A program made the position numbers and the translations under genes. A model generated the notes under the pieces. The model did no database searches. It saw only the letters and a program-made list of their open reading frames with translations, and was not told where the DNA came from. A stretch of 40,967 nucleotides of DNA, taken from contig JAVBMD010000032.1 of assembly GCA_031552825.1 (NCBI GenBank), positions 1-40,967 on the forward strand, read 5' to 3'. The DNA comes from WQXF01 sp031552825 (GTDB lineage Bacteria > Bacillota > Clostridia > Christensenellales > Aristaeellaceae). This document shows, piece after piece, positions 32,610 through 40,802 of this stretch; position 1 is the first letter of the stretch; every line of letters begins with the position of its first letter.

Positions 32610-33496
32610 CGCAGAGCAAGGTCTTTCATTCCGGTTTTGTCGCCATCGTGGGGCGGCCCAACGTAGGCAAATCGACGCTGATGAACGCGCTGATCGGCGA
32701 GAAGATCGCCATCGTTTCCGACAGGCCGCAGACCACGCGCAACCGCATCATGGGCGTGCGCACCGGCGACGATCACCAGATCGTTTTCCTCGACACGCCG
32801 GGGCTGCACAAGCCGCGCACCCGGCTCGGCGAATACATGGTGCGCAGCGCGCAGGACGCGCTGGACGGCATCGACGCGCTGATGGTGATGGTCGACGCCA
32901 CGCAGATCGGCGAGCACGACCGCGCCATCGTCGCGGAAATGGCGGGCAAGAAGGTGCCTCGCGTGCTGGTCATCAACAAGATCGACCTGCTCAGCGAGGA
33001 GAAGATATTGGCGGCGCTGGCGCGCTTTGCCGAGGCGGGCTACGACCATATCGTGCCGGTGAGCGCCGCCGCCGGGCGCGGGCTGCCGGAGCTGCTGGCG
33101 GTGCTGCGCGCGACGCTGCCCGAGGGGCCGCGCTACTTCCCCGACGACATGGTGACCGACCAGCCCGAGCGCCTGATCTGCGCCGAGATCATCCGCGAAA
33201 AGGCGCTGGAGCGCCTGCGCGAGGAGGTGCCGCACGGCATCGGCGTGGAGATGATGGCCATGACGCCGCTCAGCGACGCGCTGATGGAGATCCACGCGAC
33301 GATCTACTGTGAGCGCGCCTCGCACAAGGGCATCATCATCGGCAAGCAGGGCGCGATGCTCAAGGAGATCGGCACCGCCGCGCGCGTGGATATCGAAAGC
33401 CTGCTGGGCATGCGCGTCTCGCTGCAGCTATGGGTCAAGGTGCGCGAGGATTGGCGCAACCGGAGAGACGACTTGCGCACGCTGGGCTACGAGTAG
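32606..33496 (+). CDS. era: GTPase Era
   Basis: Era is an essential GTPase binding the 3' end of 16S rRNA during 30S assembly. The 296-residue product has GRPNVGKST (16-24), switch motif QTTRNRIMG, DTPGLHK and NKIDLL. The C-terminal KH domain shows SHKGIIIGKQGAMLKEIG. Length and motifs match. It overlaps cdd by 4 bases and is followed by recO, the standard Firmicute order. Confidence 0.97.
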   Translation: MTQSKVFHSGFVAIVGRPNVGKSTLMNALIGEKIAIVSDRPQTTRNRIMGVRTGDDHQIVFLDTPGLHKPRTRLGEYMVRSAQDALDGIDALMVMVDATQIGEHDRAIVAEMAGKKVPRVLVINKIDLLSEEKILAALARFAEAGYDHIVPVSAAAGRGLPELLAVLRATLPEGPRYFPDDMVTDQPERLICAEIIREKALERLREEVPHGIGVEMMAMTPLSDALMEIHATIYCERASHKGIIIGKQGAMLKEIGTAARVDIESLLGMRVSLQLWVKVREDWRNRRDDLRTLGYE

Positions 33497-33505
33497 GGCG
33501 CGCGT

Positions 33506-34258
33506 ATGCCGAACATGAGCGTTCAGACGCAGGCCATCGTGCTGCGCCACGTCAACTATCGCGACAACGACCGGATGCTGTCGCTGTTTTCGCCGACGCT
33601 GGGGCGCATCGACGCCATCGCGCGCGGCTGCCGCAAAACCAAGAGCGCGCTAAGCGGCGCCACCGAGCTTTTCTGCGCGGGGGACTATCAGTTTCATCAA
33701 AACAAGGATCGCTACACGCTGACCGGCTGCGCCATCCGCGAGAGCTACTACCCGCTGCGCGAGGACTACGAGCGGCTGGTGTACGGCGTGTACCTGCTCG
33801 GCCTGTGCGAGGCCACGGTGCAGCCCGGCGAGGAGCACCCGGCGCTGTTCGCCCACCTGCTGGAGGCGCTGGCGCGGCTGGCCTACGGCGCGCCGGAGCA
33901 ATCGCCCGCCGCGCTGACCACGGCCTTCCTGCTTCGCTTCGCCGAGGATCAGGGCTATCGCCCGCAGCTCGACCATTGCGTACACTGCGGCGCGGCGCTG
34001 CGGGCGGAGGATCCGGCGCGGTTTGACGCGCTGGCGGGCGGCGTGCTCTGCGCGGCCTGCGGCGGCTTGGCGCAAAGGCTTTCGCCGCAGGCGCTGCACT
34101 TTTTGCGCGCGGCGCAGCGCGGGGCGACCGATCAGGAATTTGCGCACCTGCCTGCCGAAGCCTGCGCCGAAGCGCTCGCGCGCATGCGCGCGTATATGGA
34201 AGGGCGCGTGGAAAAAACCATCAAGGCGGCGAAGCTGCTGCCGGGAGGATACAGATGA
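33506..34258 (+). CDS. recO: DNA repair protein RecO
   Basis: RecO works with RecR to load RecA on SSB-coated DNA. The 250-residue product has the N-terminal OB fold (QTQAIVLRHVNYRDNDRMLSLF in parts, GRIDAIARGCRK) and a helical C-terminus with a zinc finger pair CVHCG and CAACGG. Length is typical. It starts 9 bases after era and overlaps the next membrane protein gene by 4 bases. Confidence 0.94.
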   Translation: MPNMSVQTQAIVLRHVNYRDNDRMLSLFSPTLGRIDAIARGCRKTKSALSGATELFCAGDYQFHQNKDRYTLTGCAIRESYYPLREDYERLVYGVYLLGLCEATVQPGEEHPALFAHLLEALARLAYGAPEQSPAALTTAFLLRFAEDQGYRPQLDHCVHCGAALRAEDPARFDALAGGVLCAACGGLAQRLSPQALHFLRAAQRGATDQEFAHLPAEACAEALARMRAYMEGRVEKTIKAAKLLPGGYR

Positions 34259-35511
34259 AAAGCGTTGCGCGGGAGGCGGGCAGGGGAGCGCTGCACTATA
34301 TCGGGTTGTTCGCGGTGCTGAACCTGCTATTTTTTTTGAGTATGTCGCTGGTGTTTGCCATCCCCAACGCGCAGGTGCGCACCAACATGGAGCGCTCGAT
34401 GGCGTTGCTCGACTGGGAGGGCGGCTACCCGCGCGTCTTTTCGCCCACCGATTATTCGGTGATGGACAGCGTGATGGACACCGACATGATCGCCAAGGCG
34501 CTGGCGGCGCAGGAGGATAGCGAGCGCGGAGCGTTTTACGCAGGGATGAACCTGTCGGGCTACACCCGCTACTGGCATGGCTATCAGGTAATGCTGCGCC
34601 CGGCGCTGCGGTTCTTCCAATATCATGAAATTCGTATGCTGATGGGCACGGCGCTGCTGCTGTTGCTCACCGCCCTGCTGTGCCTCGTGGGGCGCAGGGC
34701 GGGCGCCAAGGTGGCGCTGGCGCTCACGCTTTCGCTCTGCATGACCAATTTTTTCATCGTGCCGATGAGCATGCAGTTCTCCAACATGCATTTTGTGATG
34801 GTGCTGGCCTGTTTGGCCGCGCTGCGGGCGGCGTCGCGCGGGTGGAGCGCGCACCGGATGAGCTTGCTCTTTTTCGCAGTGGGCGCGTGCGCCGCGTTCT
34901 TGGACTTGCTCACCACGCCGCTGATTACGCTGGGCATGCCGCTGCTCCTGCTGCTATGGCTGCGGGCGGGGCTGCCCGATTCGTCGCTGGGCGGCGAGCT
35001 GGCGTTCGTGGCGGGGAGGAGCGCGGCGTGGGGCTGCGGCTATAGCGCCACCTTTGCCTTCAAGTGGGTGCTGGGGACGCTGGTAACGGGAAAAGACATT
35101 GTCGCCGACGCGCTGTATCAGGTCGGCTTCCGCATAAACGGCAGCGGCGATAGCGTGTTTACCATCCCAGAGGTGCTGCACAAAAACCTGCGCGGCATCC
35201 TTTCGCCGAGGCTGGAAGCCTTCCTGCCGCTGATCGGCGGCCTGATTCTGCTGGCGCTGATCGCCGCGCTGCTGCTGGATCGCCCGGCGCGCGCGCGGTT
35301 CGCGAGGGCGCTGCCGATGCTGCTGGTGGCGGCGTTCCCTTACGCGTGGTATGCGGTGCTGCGCAATCATTCCGGCATCCACTATTGGTTTACCTTCCGC
35401 GCGCAGATGATTACCGTGATGGCGCTAGCCTGCGCGGTGCTGTTTGTGGTGGACGCGGGCGCATGTGCCCGCGCCGTCGCGGCGCGCCTGCCTTGGCGCA
35501 AATCGCGCTAA
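34255..35511 (+). CDS. Hypothetical polytopic membrane protein coupled to recO
   Basis: The 418-residue product has roughly nine to ten hydrophobic segments and a polar extracytoplasmic loop after the first helix (about 42-100, ERSMALLDWEGGYPRVFSP). I do not recognise the family. The general layout (first helix, large loop, then clustered helices) resembles GT-C-fold glycosyltransferases or O-antigen-ligase-like proteins, but no decisive motif is visible. The ATG overlaps the recO stop, so it is cotranscribed; a strong terminator follows. A wall- or lipid-linked sugar role is speculation. Confidence 0.75.
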   Translation: MKSVAREAGRGALHYIGLFAVLNLLFFLSMSLVFAIPNAQVRTNMERSMALLDWEGGYPRVFSPTDYSVMDSVMDTDMIAKALAAQEDSERGAFYAGMNLSGYTRYWHGYQVMLRPALRFFQYHEIRMLMGTALLLLLTALLCLVGRRAGAKVALALTLSLCMTNFFIVPMSMQFSNMHFVMVLACLAALRAASRGWSAHRMSLLFFAVGACAAFLDLLTTPLITLGMPLLLLLWLRAGLPDSSLGGELAFVAGRSAAWGCGYSATFAFKWVLGTLVTGKDIVADALYQVGFRINGSGDSVFTIPEVLHKNLRGILSPRLEAFLPLIGGLILLALIAALLLDRPARARFARALPMLLVAAFPYAWYAVLRNHSGIHYWFTFRAQMITVMALACAVLFVVDAGACARAVAARLPWRKSR

Positions 35512-35522
35512 ATCGCGAAATA

Positions 35523-35558
35523 CGCCCAAGTGAGTTCAGCTCGCTTGGGTGTTTTTTT
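35523..35558 (+). terminator. Intrinsic terminator after the recO-linked operon
   Basis: A 12-bp stem (CGCCCAAGTGAG at 35523-35534 with 35540-35551, two wobble pairs) has a 5-base loop and is followed by seven T residues. Confidence 0.92.
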
Positions 35559-35595
35559 ATGTTTTTACAATCGTTTCCCTGCCGCCAATTGGTAG

Positions 35596-35625
35596 TGTAT
35601 TGCGCGCGTTTCGTGTGAAAAATAC
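35596..35625 (+). promoter_or_regulatory. Possible sigma-G-like promoter before SASP genes
   Basis: TGTATT and AAATACC lie about 18 bases apart, loosely like the forespore sigma-G pattern (TGAATA and CATACTA). SASP genes are sigma-G targets in studied species. The match is weak and offered as a candidate only. Confidence 0.25.
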
Positions 35626-35656
35626 CGCTGAAAACGAACGGGAGGTGAAACAAGAA

Positions 35657-35884
35657 ATGCAGATGGGCAGCAGCAACAACAGTGGCTCCAAGGGCGGCAG
35701 CGTCAACGTGCCCGAGGCTCGCGCCGCGCTGGACTCGATGAAGTTCGAAATCGCGCGGGAGCTGGGAATCAACCTCAAGCAGGGCTACAATGGCGACCTG
35801 ACCTCGCGGGAGAATGGCTACGTCGGCGGCTACATGGTCAAGCGTTTGATCGAGCAGGCCGAACGGCAGATGGCCGGTAAGTAA
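35657..35884 (+). CDS. Alpha/beta-type small acid-soluble spore protein 1
   Basis: SASPs coat and protect DNA in dormant spores and are later cut by the GPR protease. The 75-residue product has a Ser/Gly/Asn-rich start, then PEARAALDSMKFEIARELGI, which includes the GPR site within KFEIARELGI. NLKQGYNGDLTSRENGYVGG and MVKRLIEQAERQMAGK follow. The ATG at 35657 follows GGAGGTGA by 8 bases. A second copy lies 39 bases downstream. This is direct evidence of a spore former. Confidence 0.96.
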   Translation: MQMGSSNNSGSKGGSVNVPEARAALDSMKFEIARELGINLKQGYNGDLTSRENGYVGGYMVKRLIEQAERQMAGK

Positions 35885-35923
35885 CCACCCCAAAGAATCA
35901 TCATATTTTGGAGGAACGCAAAG

Positions 35924-36154
35924 ATGTACAACAATGCTTCGAACTCCGGTTCCGGCTCCAGCTCCAATCGCTCCGTCGTACCCGAGGCCAAGCAGGCGCT
36001 TTACAACATGAAGTTTGAAATCGCCAACGAGCTTGGCATCAACCTCAAGCAGGGCTACAACGGCGACCTGCCGAGCCGTCAGGCCGGATACATCGGCGGC
36101 TACATGGTCAAGCGCATGATCGAGCAGGCCGAGCGCGCGATGAGCGGCAAGTAA
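35924..36154 (+). CDS. Alpha/beta-type small acid-soluble spore protein 2
   Basis: The 76-residue paralog of the preceding gene has a Ser/Gly/Asn-rich leader (NASNSGSGSSSNRS), PEAKQALYNMKFEIANELGI with the protease site, NLKQGYNGDLPSRQAGYIGG and VKRMIEQAERAMSGK. GGAGG lies upstream of the ATG. The two genes are probably one transcript ending at the hairpin near 36201-36235. The core is highly similar to copy 1; the N-terminal linkers differ. Confidence 0.96.
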   Translation: MYNNASNSGSGSSSNRSVVPEAKQALYNMKFEIANELGINLKQGYNGDLPSRQAGYIGGYMVKRMIEQAERAMSGK

Positions 36155-36200
36155 TCCCGCCGGAGACGCACGTCTCCAAATCGGAATGATCTCCAAACAG

Positions 36201-36235
36201 AGAGCGCATCATGCGATTGCATGCTGCGCTCTTTT
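36201..36235 (+). terminator. Terminator after the SASP genes
   Basis: AGAGCGCA (36201-36208) pairs with 36225-36232, with an inner ATGC/GCAT pairing, followed by TTT. A shorter GGAGAC/GTCTCC hairpin precedes it at about 36162-36177. Confidence 0.65.
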
Positions 36236-36252
36236 GATTCCGGGAGCGATTT

Positions 36253-38190
36253 CTACTCCCCGTACTCCTGCAGCGCGGCGCGGTATGCCTGCGCGTTGCC
36301 GATATCGAACATGCGGCCGTCGATGGCGAAGCCGTACAGCGCGTGCTTTTTGCGTACCTCGTCCAGCGCGTGGGTGAGCTGAATCTCGCCGCCTTGCAGC
36401 GTGTTCGCGGCGATGTCCTCCTCCAGCTGCTGGAAAACCTCCGGCGTGAGCACGTACTGGCCGAACACCGAGTAGTAGGCGGCGTCGCCGTCCTGCCGCC
36501 GCGTGGCGAGGAAGTCCTGCGCGTACTCCACGGTGGGCTTTTCGGCGAACTCGGTGATGCGCATCAGGGTTTGATCCGTGCCCTCCCACACGCCGGTCAT
36601 CACGCCGTAGCGCACCACCTCGGCCAGCGGGATCGGGTGGATCGACACCATCGGCGCGTTGATGGCGTCGAAGGCGTCGATGAGCTGCAGGCTGCAGGTG
36701 CGGCGGGTATTGGAGCGGTAGAGCGTGTCGCCGAGCAGCAGCAGCACCGGCTCGTCGGCGGCGAAGGCGCGGCACTGGTATACCGCGTGACCGAAGCCCC
36801 GGCGCTCCTCCTGCACGACGAAGCGCAGCTTGGGCGCGATGGAGCGGATTTTGCCCTCGTATTGGCGCGCGGCCAGCGGCAGCTTCTCCCAATGTTCCGG
36901 CGGCAAATCCTCCTCAAAGAAGCGGTGGTAGAAGTCGGTTTCCTCTTGGCTGCCCACCACCAGCGCGATCTCCTCGATGCCGGAATCCACCAGCTGCTCC
37001 AGCAGGATGAGGATCGAGGGCTTGACGAGGCCGTCGGTATCGACCATGGGCAGAAACTCCTTGTGCAGCGCGCGGGTGGCGGGGTACATGCGCGTGCCGA
37101 AGCCCGCGACCGGCACGATGGCCTTGCGAATCACGTGCTTGGCGGGGATGGTCAGCGAGTGCGCCTGCAGGCCGAGGCCGCGCAGGTATGCGATGAGCTG
37201 CGTCTGGGTCGCCTTGTCGCGGGCGAGGAACTGCACCGAGCCGTCGCCCTGCGAGCCGACGCCCTTGCCGCCGAAGCTCAGCGAGCGCACCGTGGGGTCG
37301 GCGAGGATGGCGTGCAGCGCGGGGGAGCGCAGTTGCTCCGGCGAGGCGGGGGCGACCTTCTCATCAAACAGCGCCTGCGCCTCGGTCATCAGCGCGCCGA
37401 GCTGCTCCAGCTCGCCCTGCCGCATGTATTCGACGGCGCGCTGCACGATGGCGGCATTGTCGGCGCCAAGCGCCTCGTGAACCTGCCGGTCGGCCTCGCT
37501 GCGGGCGAAGGGATAGCAGCGGTTCAAATCCGCGAGGATGGCAATGGTGTCCTTGGAAGCGGCCAGATCCGAGATCACCCAATGCAGCTTTTTCTTGATG
37601 ACCAGCCGGTCGACCGAAATCTCGTTGCCGTCGAAGGTCATCAGCACCGGATGGACGCCGAAGGCGCAGGCCTGATCCAGCCGCCCGCAGCGCGAGGGGG
37701 TGCGCTTCTCGCCGAGGAAGGCGATGTTCATCTCGCCCAGCGTGTTGAGGTTGAGGCCGTAGAGCAGATTAAAGGCGCGCGCCACCAGCACGCAGATCGC
37801 CGCGCTGGAGGAGAGGCCGCTCTTGATGGGCAGCGTCCGCTCGGTGATGACGATCTCCACACCGCCCACGTGATACCATTCGGAGATGTAGGAGGCCACG
37901 CCGGCCACGTAGGAATAAAAGCCGCCTGCCTGCGCCACTTCCTTGAGCCGCTCGGGGTGCATCGCGCACTCCATGCGGTTCCACTGGCTTGCGTCGGGCG
38001 AGATTTCGTCGCGCACGATGAAGGAGGCGGCCTTGCGCGCCGTGGCGTAGATGCCCTCCTCGATGCCGGTGACGATGGCCATGCCCTTGGCGATGTCGGC
38101 GTTCATGATGCGGTGCAGCCCCGCCCAATCGCTGTGCTCGCCGAACATGCACAGGCGGCCGGGCACAAAGAGGGAAATGCGCTCATCCAT
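36253..38190 (-). CDS. GHMP sugar kinase fused to a nucleotidyltransferase
   Basis: The 645-residue protein joins two enzymes. Residues 1-350 are a GHMP kinase: PGRLCMFGEHSDW (substrate loop), PIKSGLSSSAA (121-131, phosphate loop), catalytic D172 in GRLDQACAFG, and GGKGVGSQGDG (308-318). Residues 354-645 are a GalU-type pyrophosphorylase: VPVAGFGTRMYPAT (360-372), KEFLPMVD (377-384), LLLGDTLY, and GEIQLTHALD near the end. A free sugar would become a sugar-1-phosphate and then an NDP-sugar. The order is kinase first, the reverse of Bacteroides Fkp. The sugar and nucleotide are not readable from sequence. Start chosen by AGGAGGT 7 bases upstream. Confidence 0.9.
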   Translation of the reverse strand: MDERISLFVPGRLCMFGEHSDWAGLHRIMNADIAKGMAIVTGIEEGIYATARKAASFIVRDEISPDASQWNRMECAMHPERLKEVAQAGGFYSYVAGVASYISEWYHVGGVEIVITERTLPIKSGLSSSAAICVLVARAFNLLYGLNLNTLGEMNIAFLGEKRTPSRCGRLDQACAFGVHPVLMTFDGNEISVDRLVIKKKLHWVISDLAASKDTIAILADLNRCYPFARSEADRQVHEALGADNAAIVQRAVEYMRQGELEQLGALMTEAQALFDEKVAPASPEQLRSPALHAILADPTVRSLSFGGKGVGSQGDGSVQFLARDKATQTQLIAYLRGLGLQAHSLTIPAKHVIRKAIVPVAGFGTRMYPATRALHKEFLPMVDTDGLVKPSILILLEQLVDSGIEEIALVVGSQEETDFYHRFFEEDLPPEHWEKLPLAARQYEGKIRSIAPKLRFVVQEERRGFGHAVYQCRAFAADEPVLLLLGDTLYRSNTRRTCSLQLIDAFDAINAPMVSIHPIPLAEVVRYGVMTGVWEGTDQTLMRITEFAEKPTVEYAQDFLATRRQDGDAAYYSVFGQYVLTPEVFQQLEEDIAANTLQGGEIQLTHALDEVRKKHALYGFAIDGRMFDIGNAQAYRAALQEYGE

Positions 38191-38250
38191 GCGTGTAACC
38201 TCCTAAAGTATCAATGATAAAACGACTTTCCTGCTTCGCGCGGAGGGGGA

Positions 38251-38528
38251 GACGGAATCCCACCGGCGTGGCAGGGACGGAATCCCCCCACCGCTCACGC
38301 GGTCCCCCTCCCTTTAACAAGGGAGGCTAGGGGCTGGAACCGAGAATCGTTTATAAAAACAGAAGCATATACCAGCCTCCAAAAGCCTCCCTTGTTAAAT
38401 GGGGACGGAGCACCGTCGCGCCAGTGGCGCGATGAGACGGTGCGGAAGTCCAATGAGCAAAGGAGCGCTTGCGCGACTATTGCAAATTGTGGGGGGACCG
38501 CCCGCAGGCGGCGGAGGGATTCCGCCCC
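38251..38528. repeat. Modular palindromic repeat, copy G
   Basis: This occupies most of the 416-base gap between the fusion gene and the glycosyltransferase. It has a short left arm, a core at about 38327-38382 and a right arm interrupted by a forward copy of the nested module (about 38401-38490), as in copy D. The end is GGAGGGATTCCGCCCC. No gene is seen. Confidence 0.85.
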
Positions 38529-38583
38529 TCCCGGACGAAGAAAATGCTTTCATGTGAAAGAATGTGCCTGCGCACAAGGAAAA

Positions 38584-38602
38584 CGGCGGGCATTGCCCGC
38601 CG
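38584..38602 (-). terminator. Terminator after the family-2 glycosyltransferase
   Basis: CGGCGGGC (38584-38591) pairs with 38595-38602 across a 3-base loop. On the minus strand the stem is followed by TTTTCC. It ends the gene a few bases after its stop codon. Confidence 0.7.
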
Positions 38603-38606
38603 CGCA

Positions 38607-39308
38607 TCAGCGACCGCCGTACTTTGCGATGCACACCAGCGCCCGCAGGCCGTCCCGGAATTTGATCTTCTTGCCCTCCTCCACCTTGCGCGGGTAGTAG
38701 GAGATCGGCACCTCGAGGATGCGGCATTTTTTCTTGGCGATCTTGGCGGTGATCTCCGGCTCGAAGCCGAAGCGGGTCTCCTGAATGTCGATGGACTGGA
38801 TGATTTCGCGCCGAAAGGCCTTGTAGCAGGTTTCCATATCGGTGATGCGCAGGCCGGTGAACAGGTTGGAGAGCATCGTCAGCCCCTTGTTGGCGGCGAT
38901 GTTCTGCCAATAGGCGTCCTGATAGTGGCTGCCCTTGGCGAAGCGCGAGCCGTAGACCACGTCGGCCTGCCCCTCGAAGATCGGCGTGACGATGGCCGGG
39001 TACTCCATCGGATCGTACTCCAGATCAGCGTCCTGCACGATGACGACGTCGCCGGTAGCGGCGGCGAAGCCGGTCTTGAGCGCCGCGCCCTTGCCGCCGT
39101 TCTTTTCCTGATAGATGATCTTTTGCACCAGCGGGGCGATTTCGGTTCGAAGGATCTCGCGGGTGTTGTCCTTGGAGCAATCGTCGACGACGATGATTTC
39201 TTTATTGGCGATCGGCGAGGCCAGCACGCGATCGACGATGGCGCGGATGTGCTTTTCCTCGTTATAGCAGGGGATTACGATGGAAAGGGTTTTCTGATCG
39301 TTCATCAT
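38607..39308 (-). CDS. Family-2 glycosyltransferase, polyprenyl-phosphate sugar synthase-like
   Basis: The 233-residue product is a GT-A fold enzyme: LSIVIPCYNEEKHI, IIVVDDCSKDNT, NGGKGAALKTGF and the DxD-containing QDADLEYDP, then ETCYKAFRREI and EPEITAKIAKK. It most resembles DPM1/GtrB-like enzymes that transfer a sugar from an NDP-sugar to polyprenyl phosphate; it lacks C-terminal membrane helices, as DPM1 does. Either of two adjacent ATGs (39308, 39305) may start it; an upstream in-frame ATG lies too near the promoter. The next gene upstream encodes a GT39-like membrane enzyme that could use the product. Confidence 0.9.
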   Translation of the reverse strand: MMNDQKTLSIVIPCYNEEKHIRAIVDRVLASPIANKEIIVVDDCSKDNTREILRTEIAPLVQKIIYQEKNGGKGAALKTGFAAATGDVVIVQDADLEYDPMEYPAIVTPIFEGQADVVYGSRFAKGSHYQDAYWQNIAANKGLTMLSNLFTGLRITDMETCYKAFRREIIQSIDIQETRFGFEPEITAKIAKKKCRILEVPISYYPRKVEEGKKIKFRDGLRALVCIAKYGGR

Positions 39309-39357
39309 TGTGCCTGCGCTTTCTATCGGTTTCGCTTGAAAAATATCATACCATTCC

Positions 39358-39385
39358 ATTATATAGGTTCTGTTGGAAATTACAA
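39358..39385 (-). promoter_or_regulatory. Sigma-A promoter for the family-2 glycosyltransferase
   Basis: On the minus strand TTGTAA (39385-39380) and TATAAT (39363-39358) are 16 bases apart. Its position, overlapping the end of the upstream gene, implies the transferase can be expressed on its own. Confidence 0.6.
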
Positions 39386-40696
39386 GCGTTTTTCGACAAG
39401 AGGCGCGGGGGAGTGGGCGCGGGAATCCCTCCGCACCAGCGGCAAATTCATGCCGATCGCCACCAACTCCAGCGGGAAGAAGGGGATGCGGAAGCGCGAA
39501 AAGCCCAGACTCGCGCTGGCGGCAACCTGATAGGCGATCAGCAGGAAGATGTACACATCCAGCGCGCTCGGCCGCTGCCTGCGCCAGAGGAATTTTACCG
39601 CGTAGCCCAGCACATACGCGCCGTGTACCAGCAGCAGGAACCCAGCATAGGCCAGACAAAGCAGCTTGTAGAGCCACGGCGCTTTGACCACCATGCCGAT
39701 CAGCTCCTTGGCGGGGTAGAACAAGAGTTGTAGCGCGCCCTCGATGTTTTGCATGATGTATTCGCCGAAGTGCGCCCGGATGTACGCGCTGCCCACCTTG
39801 GCGAACAGCTTGTGCAGCTGCGGCTCGGAAAGCGCGGACAGGTCGGCGCCCTGCATCTTTTCGGCGAAGAGCTGCCCCATGCGGTCGGTGCCATAGTAGA
39901 GCTGATCCTTGGGGATGCGCTCCACGCGCTCGAGCAGGTGCGCGGCGTCCCAGTGCAGCAGGTTGAAATCGCGCACCGAGCTGTAGATGAATGCGTTGGT
40001 GCGCAGATAATTGCGGTACGACCAGCCGAAATACACCAGCCCAAAGACCAGCGCGAAGCACAGCGCGTGCCGCCACGATACCTTCTTCAGCACCGCTAAT
40101 CCCAGCAGCAGCAGACAGAACAGCAGGTTGAAGTAGCTGAGGATGGGGCGGATCAACAGTGCGAAGTTGAGCGCGAGGGCGAAGAGCAGCAGCCAGATGA
40201 ATCTGTTTCCATCATAGATATATTTTGATAAAAAATAGAGCGCGAAAACCAAGAAGCACATGAACGGCACTTCGGAGAGGATGGTTTGGCTGTGCCAGTA
40301 AATCAGAAAGTCGAACAGCATCGCGCCGCAGGCGACGCACCCGGCGGCGCGCGAGCGCGTGGCGCGCAGGATTACCAGGTACATCAGCAGCAGCGCCAGC
40401 GTCACCAGCAGAATTTGCAGGATCGAAATGGCGAGCATGCTTTCGCTTACCAGCGATACCGCCCAGATCATCAGCGGATAGCCTGGGGTGCGGAAGGTTT
40501 CCGGCTTTGTGCCGTCCTCGGTGAAGAAGTGGTCTTTTTTCAGGTGCTGCGCTGTGTTAAGATAGGAGTAGGAATCCGGATTGGAAAGCGGCGTAACCGC
40601 GTGCCAGCTTGCCAGCAGCGCCAGCGATACGCACAGATAGGCCAGCAGGATGCAGGCCATGGCCTTGTTTTGCTTGAGCCAGCGAAGTGGATGCAT
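39380..40696 (-). CDS. GT39-like polytopic membrane glycosyltransferase
   Basis: The 438-residue product has about ten hydrophobic segments. After the first helix it has SNPDSYSYLNTAQHL (acidic D41) and TFRTPGYPLMIW (69-80), the pattern of GT39/ArnT-type GT-C enzymes that use polyprenyl-phosphate-linked sugars outside the membrane. A soluble loop (about 255-330) follows the central helices. The start at 40696 has GGGAGG 7 bases upstream; a longer open frame would extend into the terminal repeat element. Acceptor (protein, teichoic acid or lipid) is unknown. Confidence 0.85.
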   Translation of the reverse strand: MHPLRWLKQNKAMACILLAYLCVSLALLASWHAVTPLSNPDSYSYLNTAQHLKKDHFFTEDGTKPETFRTPGYPLMIWAVSLVSESMLAISILQILLVTLALLLMYLVILRATRSRAAGCVACGAMLFDFLIYWHSQTILSEVPFMCFLVFALYFLSKYIYDGNRFIWLLLFALALNFALLIRPILSYFNLLFCLLLLGLAVLKKVSWRHALCFALVFGLVYFGWSYRNYLRTNAFIYSSVRDFNLLHWDAAHLLERVERIPKDQLYYGTDRMGQLFAEKMQGADLSALSEPQLHKLFAKVGSAYIRAHFGEYIMQNIEGALQLLFYPAKELIGMVVKAPWLYKLLCLAYAGFLLLVHGAYVLGYAVKFLWRRQRPSALDVYIFLLIAYQVAASASLGFSRFRIPFFPLELVAIGMNLPLVRRDSRAHSPAPLVEKRL

Positions 40697-40745
40697 GCAG
40701 GAACCTCCCGGCAACGATTTGGCTGAATATGGACGAATAAACCAT

Positions 40746-40751
40746 ATTATA
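40746..40751 (-). promoter_or_regulatory. Possible -10 element for the GT39-like gene
   Basis: TATAAT on the minus strand lies about 50 bases before the start. A TTGACT further upstream has a 22-base spacer, too long for a standard promoter, so the -35 is uncertain. Confidence 0.4.
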
Positions 40752-40802
40752 GCGGAAGCGAGGGGAAAAGGGAAGTCAACCATATTCATGATTCTAATGG
40801 TG

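Noticed and set aside
39309..39341. Earlier start for the family-2 glycosyltransferase
   Set aside because: The upstream in-frame ATG lies within about 20 bases of the TATAAT, probably at or near the transcription start, and the extra residues do not resemble the family.
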